Shown in pieces: positions 56,575 to 64,000 of a DNA stretch of 64,000 nucleotides. Source of the stretch: Candidatus Accumulibacter appositus (GTDB taxonomy: Bacteria > Pseudomonadota > Gammaproteobacteria > Burkholderiales > Rhodocyclaceae). Location of the stretch: contig JEMX01000059.1 in NCBI GenBank assembly GCA_000585055.1, forward strand, positions 34,725 through 98,724, in the 5' to 3' direction. The notes beneath the pieces were generated by a model. The model was not told the DNA's origin, did not search any database, and saw only the letters and a program-made list of their open reading frames with translations. Each line of letters opens with the position of its first letter. The first letter of the stretch is position 1. The position numbers and the translations under genes are program-made.

Positions 56575-57531
56575 TCAGCGAGCGCGGTGCGGATGCACCT
56601 CGAAGCGGAAGAGTTGCGGGTCCTCGCTATCGACGATGACCTTGACCCAGCCGAGCAGCGGGTAGCCAAAGGTCTCCAGGCGCGTCAAGTTGGCGATCGG
56701 CCGACCGCTGATCGGGTCGCGCAGTGGCTTGTCGATGCGCTGCCAGTGCGTGTCGCCGTGAATCAGTAGCACCTGGCCGGAAAAGGCGAGGGTCTCGCGG
56801 CGCAGGGTGTCGAGTAGCTCCCGGTAGCCGACGTATGTCAGGCCGGCCGCCGCGTGCTTGAAGCCCGGGTTGGCCTGCATGACGATGACCAGGGCGGCCG
56901 CATGCTCGCGGCGCGCCGTCGCGAAGCTCTGCTGCAGCCATTCGATGACCGCCGGGTTGCGGGCGAGATACTCGGGGCTGGGCGTCTTGCGATGGCCGAA
57001 GTTGTTGTTCGACCCCGGGACGTTGAGAGATACGAAGAGCACCGGTCCCAGCCGCCAGCGCAACTGCTCCGGATAGGCGCCGGCCTGTTGTTCGACCGCC
57101 AGCGCCTGCTGACCCAGCGAGCGCGGTGTGGCAAAGAACAGCTCGCGCAGTTTCTGCAAGCGCTCCAGGGGATCGAAGCCACCGGCAGTCAGCAGGTGGC
57201 AGTCGCTCCATTCGTTGTCGCCGGGGACGTAGATCAGCGGCACTTTCGAAGCGTCGAAGAGTGCCCTCCGGTCGTGGAAAAGCGCATCGCTGCAGGGCTG
57301 CGAACTCGCCTTGAAGTCGCCGGCGTGAACCACGAACTGCGGGTTTTCCGCGGCGATGTCGTCGAGCATCGCGGGTAGCTGGCGTTCTTCGTAGCTGTTG
57401 TACGGCGTGTCGCCGATGACTGCAAAGCGCCAGGTCTCGGCGTGCGCGCCGAATGCCAGCAGCAGGCCGAAAGAAATGCACAGCAGGAGCCTGATCGTGG
57501 CCGCAAGAGGGGTCATGGGGAGGGGTCTCAC
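56575..57531 (-). CDS. Secreted calcineurin-like metallophosphoesterase
   Basis: A 318-aa protein with a signal peptide ([20 protein letters not shown]). Metal-binding blocks are [21 protein letters not shown] and HGDTHW; GDTPYN replaces the more common GDxH. The substrate is unknown; it may act on periplasmic phosphoesters. The GTG at 57531 overlaps the mutS stop (GTGA), suggesting translational coupling; ATG 57516 is an alternative that keeps the signal peptide. Coupling to mutS is unusual. Confidence 0.82.
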   Translation of the reverse strand: MRPLPMTPLAATIRLLLCISFGLLLAFGAHAETWRFAVIGDTPYNSYEERQLPAMLDDIAAENPQFVVHAGDFKASSQPCSDALFHDRRALFDASKVPLIYVPGDNEWSDCHLLTAGGFDPLERLQKLRELFFATPRSLGQQALAVEQQAGAYPEQLRWRLGPVLFVSLNVPGSNNNFGHRKTPSPEYLARNPAVIEWLQQSFATARREHAAALVIVMQANPGFKHAAAGLTYVGYRELLDTLRRETLAFSGQVLLIHGDTHWQRIDKPLRDPISGRPIANLTRLETFGYPLLGWVKVIVDSEDPQLFRFEVHPHRAR

Positions 57532-60107
57532 TGGAGCAGCGCTTTCAGTTCGTAGAGCGCGTCAAGCGCTTCGCGCGGGGTCAGTTGATCGGGATCGACA
57601 CTGCGCAGTCGTTCAAGCGCCGGATCGATGGCCGGCTCGCTCGCTTCCGCGGCGCTGGCCAGGGCGCTGGCGAAGAGGTCCGGTTGCAGCGGATTGATCG
57701 ACGCGCGCTGCTCGAACTCGCGCAACTGCCGTCGCGCCGCTCTGACGACTGCAGAGGGAATCCCGGCCAGTGCCGCGACCTGGATGCCGTAGCTCTGGCT
57801 GGCCGGACCTTCCTCGACCGCGTGCAGGAAGACGATGCGTTCGCCGTGTTCGACGGCGCCAAGATGGACATTGGCCAGTTCGGCATACTCGTTGGCGAGC
57901 AGTGTCAGCTCGAAGTAATGGGTGGCGAACAGCGTCAGGCAGTGGTTTTTCTCGAGCAGGTGGCGACAGATCGCAAAAGCCAGGGCCATGCCGTCGAAAG
58001 TCGAGGTGCCGCGTCCGACTTCGTCCATCAGTACCAGGCTGCGCTCGGTCGCGTGATGCAGGATCGCTGCCGACTCGGTCATTTCCACCATGAAGGTCGA
58101 GCGGCCGCCGGCCAAGTCGTCGGCGGCGCCGATGCGCGTGAAGATCTGGTCGATCGGTCCGAGCACGGCGCAGTTGGCCGGCACATAGCTGCCGACGTGG
58201 GCGAGCAGGGCGATCAGCGCCGTCTGGCGCATGTAGGTCGACTTGCCGCCCATGTTCGGGCCCGTGATCAGCAACAGCCGGCGGCCGTCGCCAAGACGCG
58301 TGCCGTTGGCGATGAAGCTGGCGCCGCCCGGCAGTTGCTCTTCGACGACCGGGTGGCGGCCGCCCTCGATCGACAAGCCCGGCTCCGATGAAAACAGCGG
58401 CCGGCAGTAGTTGTGCCGCTGCGCACTGTCGGCGAAGCCGGCCAGCAGATCGACGTAAGCGACTGCTTGCGCGATCTGTTGCAAGCGCGGCAGCTCCGGC
58501 TGCAGGCCGGTCAGCACCTCGTCGTAGAGCCGCTTCTCGCGTGCCAGCGAGCGGTCCTTGGCCGACAGCGCCTTGTCCTCGAAAGCTTTCAGCTCGGGCG
58601 TCAGATAGCGTTCGGCGTTCTTCAGCGTTTGCCGGCGCCGGTAATCGTCGGGCACCTTGGTGGCCTGCGCGTTGCTCACTTCGATGAAGAAGCCATGCAC
58701 GCGGTTGTACTCGACCTTCAGGTTGGCTATCCCCGTGCGCTCGCGTTCGCGGGCTTCGAGTTCGACCAGGAAAGCGCCGCAGTTGTCGTTCAGCGCGCGC
58801 AACTCGTCGAGCTCGGCGTCGAAGCCGCCGGCAATGACGCCGCCGTCGCGGATCAGGCTCGCCGGCTCGGGCAGGATCGCCCGCTGCAACAGTTCGAGTG
58901 CCGCCAGCGGCGTGGCCAGCTGCGCGTGCAGTTCGGCGAGCAGCGGCGCCGCGCTGTCGCCCAGAGGCCTGCGCAGTTCTTCGAGCTGCCCCAGGCTGTC
59001 GCGCAGGCTCGACAGGTCGCGCGGCCGCGCGCTGTACAGCGCGATCCGCCCGGCAATGCGTTCGATGTCGGCAAAGCCGCGCAGGCTCTGACGCAGCGCC
59101 CGCAGGGTGGACTCGCCATCGTCGAGCAGCATGGCGATCGCCGCGTGCCGGGCGGTGGGGATCGTCGGGTCGCGCAGGGGGTGGTGCAGGGCATGCCGCA
59201 GCAGTCGCGAGCCCATGGCGCTGATGCAGTTGTCGAGCAGGCTGCAGAGCGTCGGCGCCGGCTGGCCGCGCAGGGTTTCCGTCAATTCCAGGTTGCGCCG
59301 GGTGGCCGTGTCCAGTCCCAGATAGGTCGCGTCACGTTCGACGATCAGCGCCTGCAGGTGCGGCAGGGCACGTGCCTGGGTTGCCTGCGCGTAGCGCAGC
59401 AGCGCACCGGCGGCGGCAATCGCCGGTCGCAGGCCGTCGCTACCGAAGCCAGAGAGCGAGGTGGTGCCGAAATGCGTGCACAGCTCGCGATTCGCCGCTT
59501 CGACGTCGAAATGCCAGTCGGGCCGACGCGTCAGCGCCACATCCGCCGCGAAGTCCGCGGCCAGGCTCTCGGGGAGGACGATCTCGGCCGGGCGAATACG
59601 CTCCAGGGTGGCGGCCAGTTTCGGCGGCGCGACTTCGCAGACCCGGAACTCGCCACTTGCCAGATTGATCCACGCCAGGCCGGCGAGTTGCCGGGTCATC
59701 GACACTGCGAGCAGCAGGGTGTCGCGCTTCTCGTCGAGCAGCGCTGCATCGGTCAGCGTTCCCGGCGTGACGATGCGTGCCACCGCACGTTCGACCGGAC
59801 CCTTGCTCGTCGCCGGATCGCCGATCTGCTCGCAGATGACCACCGATTCGCCCAGCCGGACCAGCTTGCCCAGATACTGCTCGACCGCATGATAGGGCAC
59901 CCCGGCCATCTTGATCGGCTGCCCGGCCGACTGCCCGCGCGTCGTCAGCGTGATGTCCAGTAGCCGCGCCGCCTTTTCCGCGTCGTCGAAGAACAACTCG
60001 TAGAAGTCGCCCATGCGGTAGAACACCAGCAGTCCGGGATGCTGCGCCTTGATGCCCAGGTACTGCTGCATCATTGGCGTGTGCGCGGAAAGATCTTGTT
60101 TACTCAT
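57528..60107 (-). CDS. mutS: DNA mismatch repair protein MutS
   Basis: An 859-aa mismatch-recognition ATPase. The N-terminal mismatch-binding loop is in [28 protein letters not shown] with the conserved Phe-x-Glu region. The connector, lever and clamp regions are intact. Walker A is GPNMGGKST (Lys622), followed by [12 protein letters not shown] and the STFMVEMTE motif. The C-terminus keeps a dimerisation tail. Length is normal. It is divergent from the SapC-family gene. Confidence 0.98.
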   Translation of the reverse strand: MSKQDLSAHTPMMQQYLGIKAQHPGLLVFYRMGDFYELFFDDAEKAARLLDITLTTRGQSAGQPIKMAGVPYHAVEQYLGKLVRLGESVVICEQIGDPATSKGPVERAVARIVTPGTLTDAALLDEKRDTLLLAVSMTRQLAGLAWINLASGEFRVCEVAPPKLAATLERIRPAEIVLPESLAADFAADVALTRRPDWHFDVEAANRELCTHFGTTSLSGFGSDGLRPAIAAAGALLRYAQATQARALPHLQALIVERDATYLGLDTATRRNLELTETLRGQPAPTLCSLLDNCISAMGSRLLRHALHHPLRDPTIPTARHAAIAMLLDDGESTLRALRQSLRGFADIERIAGRIALYSARPRDLSSLRDSLGQLEELRRPLGDSAAPLLAELHAQLATPLAALELLQRAILPEPASLIRDGGVIAGGFDAELDELRALNDNCGAFLVELEARERERTGIANLKVEYNRVHGFFIEVSNAQATKVPDDYRRRQTLKNAERYLTPELKAFEDKALSAKDRSLAREKRLYDEVLTGLQPELPRLQQIAQAVAYVDLLAGFADSAQRHNYCRPLFSSEPGLSIEGGRHPVVEEQLPGGASFIANGTRLGDGRRLLLITGPNMGGKSTYMRQTALIALLAHVGSYVPANCAVLGPIDQIFTRIGAADDLAGGRSTFMVEMTESAAILHHATERSLVLMDEVGRGTSTFDGMALAFAICRHLLEKNHCLTLFATHYFELTLLANEYAELANVHLGAVEHGERIVFLHAVEEGPASQSYGIQVAALAGIPSAVVRAARRQLREFEQRASINPLQPDLFASALASAAEASEPAIDPALERLRSVDPDQLTPREALDALYELKALLQ

Positions 60108-60285
60108 TGAACTCCGCTACTTTCTTGGCTGTTTCGTGATGGGCGATTGGCGGGAGTCTCGAAGTGTACCGTAAAGCGCGTTTCGGCTCGCCGGCTGTTC
60201 CCGGGCGCGTAGCGAAAGCGATCGCACGCAGCGACCGCTTCGCTGTGACGAAAGTCGCAGCAGCTGAGGTCTGCCCGTGCTTTCA

Positions 60286-60314
60286 TTGACGGGCTAGCAA
60301 GAAAGCTCTATTTT
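60286..60314 (+). promoter_or_regulatory. Predicted sigma-70 promoter upstream of the SapC-family gene
   Basis: TTGACG, a 17-bp spacer and TATTTT, about 140 bp before the SapC-family start. It lies in the 345-bp mutS/sapC divergent region, where I see no other feature beyond the Shine-Dalgarno AAAGGGAA next to the start. Confidence 0.62.
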
Positions 60315-60452
60315 CGTGTCCCAGCTGCCGATGATTGCGGCTCCGGAATTTGCCGGGACCAGCGTGCGGTCAGGCCGATGCCGCACCGCCGCTGAGTACA
60401 ACGCCGCAGCGCCATCCTTCCAACGTACGACCATTCAAAGGGAATCTCTCGC

Positions 60453-61316
60453 ATGGCCACCCAGTTGCTCATCTACGAAACTGCAGTCCCCGTCTCCAAT
60501 GCTCGGCACGGCACCTGCTCGGTCGAAGTCGGCAAGGGCTTTGCGTTTACGCGCAATGTCAATTCCGTTCCCCTGATGGCGATCGAGTTTCCGCAGGCCG
60601 CGCCCGAGTATGCTGTGGTCTTCGCGCAAGCTGGCGACGAAGTCCTGCCGGCAGTGATTCTCGGCGCCCGCCAGAACGAAAACCTCTACCTGGCCGAAGA
60701 CGACAGCTGGCGCGCCAAGTACCTGCCGGCCTTCGTCCGCCGCTACCCCTTCGTTTTTTCGCCCAGCGAAGACGGCCAGACTTTCACGCTATGCGTCGAC
60801 GAAGCCTTCCCCGGCTTGAACCGTGAAGGCCGCGGGCAGGCGCTTTTCAACGCCGAAGGCAAGGCCAGCGAATATGTCGACCAGGTGTTGAAGTTTCTCC
60901 AGGAGTATCGCCTGCAGTTCCTGCGTACGGAGGCCTTCTGCAAGAAACTCAAGGCGCTTGATTTGCTCGAGCCGATGCAGGCCCAGTTTACGCTGCCCAG
61001 CGGCGAGAAGCTCTCGCTGAGTGGCTTCCTGGCCGTTGACCGCAAGCGTCTCAAGGCCTTGTCGGCCGAAAAGCTGCACGAGTTGGCGGCGAGCGACGAG
61101 CTGGAACTCATCTACCTGCACCTGCAGTCGATGCGCAACTTCAACGCCCTCAAGGATCGCCTGATGGTCGGCTCCGGTGCAGCCAGCGCGGGCGACCAGT
61201 CGCCAGCCGGCGAGCTGGCGAGCCCGGCCGCCGAGAAAGCCAAAAAAGCAGACGGCGCCGACGGATCGGCGGCGATAAATAGCGACAGTGCTCCGGCGGG
61301 CGCCAAGCTCAACTAA
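60453..61316 (+). CDS. SapC family protein
   Basis: A 287-aa protein matching the SapC family of S-layer-associated operons. It shows VPVSNARHGTCSVEVGKGFAFTRNVNSVPL, FAQAGDEVLPAVILGARQNENLYL, YLPAFVRRYPFVFS and FTLCVDEAFPGLNREGRGQALF. The C-terminal 50 residues are Ala/Lys/Asp-rich and low in complexity. No signal peptide is seen. AAAGGGAA precedes ATG 60453. The molecular role of SapC proteins is not established; no S-layer gene is next to it. Confidence 0.88.
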   Translation: MATQLLIYETAVPVSNARHGTCSVEVGKGFAFTRNVNSVPLMAIEFPQAAPEYAVVFAQAGDEVLPAVILGARQNENLYLAEDDSWRAKYLPAFVRRYPFVFSPSEDGQTFTLCVDEAFPGLNREGRGQALFNAEGKASEYVDQVLKFLQEYRLQFLRTEAFCKKLKALDLLEPMQAQFTLPSGEKLSLSGFLAVDRKRLKALSAEKLHELAASDELELIYLHLQSMRNFNALKDRLMVGSGAASAGDQSPAGELASPAAEKAKKADGADGSAAINSDSAPAGAKLN

Positions 61317-61404
61317 GCGGCCGCGCCCGGGTTCGTGGTAGCGGGCCTGGGCGACGCTGCCGGGCGATTATTGCCCTGCTTGATGGCATGGGGCGCCGCC
61401 ACTC

Positions 61405-61557
61405 TCACTTGCCGGTGTGGCGCTCGTCGGCCCAACTGATTGCCGCGTCGCTGAACGACTCATCCATTGACGTCGCTGCTTGCGGATTGTCCATCGCGAT
61501 GTAATCCCAGATGTCGGCGCGATCTTGTTGCGCCTCGGACGTCCAGAGGAGCTTCAC
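61405..61557 (-). pseudogene. Truncated ParE/RelE-like toxin
   Basis: A 50-codon frame beginning GTG 61557 and overlapping the antitoxin stop as GTGA. It reads VKLLWTSEAQQDRADIWDYI, then NPQAA and FSDAAISWADERHTGK, then stop. This matches the first half of ParE-family toxins, which are usually about 95 aa. The second half with the catalytic/C-terminal strands is missing and not found in other frames before the SapC-family gene. The antitoxin upstream is intact. Probably inactive. Confidence 0.72.
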
Positions 61558-61832
61558 CTCTGGCTGGTCACGCTGGCTCGCCGTGCCGCGAACTCGGCCT
61601 CCACCTCCTCGTTCGACTGCCCGGTGCCCGCGTGCATCGAGGCTCGGGCCGCCTCGACCTTGCGACGCAGAAAGTCGTCATATTCCCTTGCTTCGCGCTG
61701 GCGCTGGACAAACTCGCGCATCAATTCGCGCAGCACCTGCGACGCCGGCCGATGCGCAGCCTCTGCCTCGGCCATGAACTCGGCGCGCAACTCCGGTTCG
61801 AGCTTCATTGTGAAAACGGCTTCTTTGGCCAT
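61554..61832 (-). CDS. CopG/ribbon-helix-helix-like antitoxin
   Basis: A 92-aa protein. The N-terminus MAKEAVFTMKLEPELRAEFMAEAEAAHRPASQVLRELM fits a ribbon-helix-helix DNA-binding domain, and the C-terminal half is a charged helix expected to wrap a toxin. I chose ATG 61832, which gives the strand FTMKL near the N-terminus; an earlier in-frame start adds ten residues. It overlaps the downstream truncated ParE-like toxin by 4 bp, the usual antitoxin-toxin order. Confidence 0.85.
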   Translation of the reverse strand: MAKEAVFTMKLEPELRAEFMAEAEAAHRPASQVLRELMREFVQRQREAREYDDFLRRKVEAARASMHAGTGQSNEEVEAEFAARRASVTSQR

Positions 61833-62182
61833 GATCGACGCTCCTGCCAAAAGTGAGTACACAGTCTATACCCTGTCACTACCTTTCGGGGCTCAAGCGG
61901 CGCGCGCCCCGCGCCCCTTGCGGTGACGAATGACCCCAAGCTTCCCTCGCATTTGCGACGCACCCTCATGCCGGCGGATTCACACCCGGCACATCGCCCT
62001 CAGGCACCCACGCCGTCATTGCGAGGAGGCGCAGCCGACGCGGCAATCCAGTTCCACCCTCTGATCATAGGTCGTGCGGTGCAAGGCTTCGGCCGTGAAC
62101 CAGCGCAGATCTTCAGTAAGGACCGCACAAGGCGATCGTGGGGAATTCGGATGTAATACCATGAAGCGGCCTTCCCTGCTTC
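61833..62182. other. Intergenic region with a REP-like element
   Basis: No gene was recognised in these 350 bp. They hold the antitoxin upstream region, the dispersed-type repeat at 62014-62050, and the 5' junction of the HsdS fragment. Confidence 0.5.
62014..62050. repeat. REP-like dispersed repeat
   Basis: The segment CGTCATTGCGAGGAGGCGCA...GGCAATCC has imperfect ends ATTGC and GCAAT. Near-identical CATTGCGAG...GCAATCC sequences are known as dispersed repeats in many bacterial genomes. It marks the accessory boundary between the toxin-antitoxin remnant and the HsdS fragment. Confidence 0.55.
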
Positions 62183-62875
62183 TTGTCGCTTTTCAGTTCG
62201 CACAATGCATCAAAAAACGGCACCTTCGGTTCGCGCCGCAAGCCGGTGTCAGGCCCCGCCGCGAACGGCTGGGAGATGACGACAGTTGCCAATGTCGCCG
62301 CAGAGTCCAAGGGCGCTATTCGTACGGGGCCATTCGGCAGCCAACTGTTGCACAGGGAGTTCACCGATGCGGGAATTGCCGTTCTGGGCATCGATAATGC
62401 CGTTGAAAACGAGTTTCGGTGGGCTGCCCGTCGCTTCGTCAGCGAAGCCAAGTACCGACAACTCGCCCAATACACGGTCCATCCTGGCGACGTGCTTATT
62501 ACAATAATGGGCACCTGCGGCCGCTGTGCCATCGTGCCGAACGACATACATGCCGCGATTAACACGAAGCACCTGTGTTGCATTACCCTGAACCGAACGA
62601 AATGCCTTCCGGTGTTCCTTCACGGCTACTTCCTTCGGCATCCTTTGGCGCGTGCCTACCTTGCTCGAAAGGCCAAGGGTGCGATCATGGACGGGTTGAA
62701 TATGGGCATCATCAAGGGGATGCCTATCCCGCTGGCACCGCTGGAATTGCAGCAACGCTTCGCCCAGCACTTGATCGCCGTTAATGATGTGAAGGCCGCC
62801 CACCGCGCTTCCCTCACCCAACTCGACGCACTCTTCGCTTCCCTCCAGCACCGCGCCTTCCGCGGCGAACTGTAG
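62183..62875 (+). CDS. Partial type I restriction specificity subunit (HsdS)
   Basis: A 230-aa fragment with one target-recognition domain: NGWEMTTVANVAAE, IRTGPFGSQLLHREF, GIAVLGIDNAVENEF, YTVHPGDVLITIMGT, then GLNMGIIKGMPIPLAPLELQQRFA and the conserved helix. Intact HsdS proteins are about 400-450 aa with two such halves. No hsdM or hsdR lies in the window. The start is uncertain: TTG 62183 opens the frame, and ATG 62276 with GGGAG upstream is the first ATG. It is probably a decayed remnant. Confidence 0.75.
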   Translation: MSLFSSHNASKNGTFGSRRKPVSGPAANGWEMTTVANVAAESKGAIRTGPFGSQLLHREFTDAGIAVLGIDNAVENEFRWAARRFVSEAKYRQLAQYTVHPGDVLITIMGTCGRCAIVPNDIHAAINTKHLCCITLNRTKCLPVFLHGYFLRHPLARAYLARKAKGAIMDGLNMGIIKGMPIPLAPLELQQRFAQHLIAVNDVKAAHRASLTQLDALFASLQHRAFRGEL

Positions 62876-62953
62876 CCGCAAGCAGAAATCGCCCTGTTTT
62901 ATTTTCCCGTCACATCCTAAAATAACGGCAACGCTTATTTCAGGTTCGCGATC

Positions 62954-64000
62954 ATGCAGCGACCGCCACCCGGCCAGTACGTCACGCTCTCGACAGCCGA
63001 GGAGCCCTATCAGGCGTTCGTGCCGGCACCGCTGCCGCCGGTGCCACCGCTGGCGTGGACGCCGGCGCTGCGGCGGCGCTTCGACGATGCGCTGGTCGCA
63101 CTCGGGCGCCTCGACGCAATCACCGCGCTGCTGCCGAATGCCGCGCTGCTGCTCTACAGCTTCGTTCGCAAGGAGGCGGTGCTCTCGTCACAGATCGAGG
63201 GCACGCAATCCTCGCTCGCCGACCTGCTGCTCTTCGAGATCGACGAGCAGCCCGGCGTGCCGCTGGACGACGCGCACGAGGTCAGCCGCTATGTCGCGGC
63301 TCTGGAGAAAGGGCTGGCGCTGCTGCGCAGCGGCCTGCCGCTATGCAGCCGGCTGCTCTGCGAGATGCACGCGGTGCTGCTCGACCATCCGCGTGGGCGT
63401 GGCAAGGCGCCCGGCGAAATCCGCAGCTCGGCGGTGTGGATCGGCGGCACTCGGCCGGGCAACGCCGCTTTCGTGCCGCCGCCGGCGAACGCGCTGCCGG
63501 CGTGCCTCGCCGCGTTCGAGCGCTTCCTCAACGACCAGCCGGAAGCCACTTCGCCGCTGCTCAAGGCGGCGCTTGCGCACGTGCAGTTCGAGACCATCCA
63601 CCCCTTTCTCGACGGCAACGGCCGCATCGGGCGGCTGCTGATCGTCCTGCAACTGGTCGCCGACGGCGTGTTGCGCGAGCCGCTGCTCTACCCCAGCCTG
63701 TTCTTCAAGACGCATCGTTCGCTGTATTACGAGCTGCTGAACGAGGTTCGCCTGCGCGGCGACTGGGAGCGCTGGTTGGATTTCTTTGCCGAGGGCGTGC
63801 AGGCCAGTGCCGCGCAGGCGCTGGTCACGGCGCACGCGCTGCTGGCGCTGGTGAACGCCGACCGTGACCGCATCGCGACACTGGGCCGTGCCGCATCGTC
63901 CGCGCTGGTGGTGCACCTGGCGCTGCAGCGCCAGCCGCTGGCGACGTCGACAGCACTGGTCAAGGCCGCCGGGCTGACGGCGGCGACGGTGAACAAGTCG
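62954..64000 (+). CDS. Fic family protein with N-terminal inhibitory motif (3' end outside window)
   Basis: The open frame from ATG 62954 runs 349 codons to the window edge without a stop. After a Pro-rich N-terminus comes a Fic_N-like helical region containing LSSQIEGTQSS (Ser78-xxx-Glu82-Gly), the class II inhibitory helix. The catalytic loop is HPFLDGNGRIGR with His216, the canonical HPFxxGNGRxxR. Fic enzymes transfer AMP or related groups to protein hydroxyls. A helical C-terminal region begins, possibly a winged-helix domain. The intact glutamate predicts self-inhibition. Target unknown. Confidence 0.9.
   Translation, partial: MQRPPPGQYVTLSTAEEPYQAFVPAPLPPVPPLAWTPALRRRFDDALVALGRLDAITALLPNAALLLYSFVRKEAVLSSQIEGTQSSLADLLLFEIDEQPGVPLDDAHEVSRYVAALEKGLALLRSGLPLCSRLLCEMHAVLLDHPRGRGKAPGEIRSSAVWIGGTRPGNAAFVPPPANALPACLAAFERFLNDQPEATSPLLKAALAHVQFETIHPFLDGNGRIGRLLIVLQLVADGVLREPLLYPSLFFKTHRSLYYELLNEVRLRGDWERWLDFFAEGVQASAAQALVTAHALLALVNADRDRIATLGRAASSALVVHLALQRQPLATSTALVKAAGLTAATVNKS

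Noticed and set aside
58413..59963. Long plus-strand frame opposite mutS
   Set aside because: Gln/Arg-rich shadow of the mutS coding strand with no family match.

Overview
GC-rich, gene-dense bacterial chromosome. The gene content points to a betaproteobacterium, most likely Rhodocyclales and plausibly Candidatus Accumulibacter or a relative. The support is a trxA-rho pair beside rpmE, a pyrG-kdsA-eno-ftsB run, a phasin plus a polyhydroxyalkanoic-acid-system protein, and a very large CARDB/Ig-type surface protein. The taxonomic call is inference; no rRNA gene is present in the window.

Layout. (1) 1-23.2 kb is the 3' part of one giant gene, 7,702 codons from the first usable start and open at the left edge. 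It encodes a modular, presumably secreted protein: nine CARDB-like repeats, a pre-peptidase-like domain, beta-propellers, nine putative-Ig repeats, an Rhs-like module, a dockerin-like segment, a lipase-like GHSRG motif, a zincin motif, and five exact-length 327-bp tandem repeats. (2) 23.3-28.1 kb is housekeeping: dksA converging on rpsO-pnp through a perfect 21-bp bidirectional terminator, then an unknown protein and a ProQ/FinO RNA chaperone. (3) 28.2-36.3 kb is an acyl/neutral-lipid island: a two-domain fatty acyl-CoA reductase, phasin, patatin lipase, TetR regulator, TPR-like protein, wax ester synthase/DGAT, acyl-CoA-binding protein and a PHA-system protein. Together these could convert acyl-CoA to alcohol and wax ester, carry acyl-CoA, coat granules and mobilise the lipid. 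(4) 36.3-47.9 kb holds rsgA-phhB, an M48 protease, orn, an ArnT-like transferase, rpmE, rho, trxA, fdxA, fadD, an ankyrin lipoprotein and a membrane-tethered NMT1-type binding protein. (5) 48-60.1 kb holds an isochorismatase-family hydrolase, the pyrG-kdsA-DUF1330-eno-ftsB run, a SIMPL protein, bcp-slyD, a Liv-type binding protein, and mutS coupled to a metallophosphoesterase. (6) 60.4-64 kb is accessory: a SapC-family protein, a CopG-like antitoxin with a truncated ParE-like toxin, an orphan half-length HsdS, and a Fic protein running off the right edge.

The most interesting items are the wax-ester/PHA island with a cluster of CTAG palindromes between its divergent reductase and phasin genes, the giant protein with embedded hydrolase and protease motifs, a likely CTG start for rsgA, and small decayed elements at the right end. 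No CRISPR array, tRNA, rRNA or insertion sequence was recognised.
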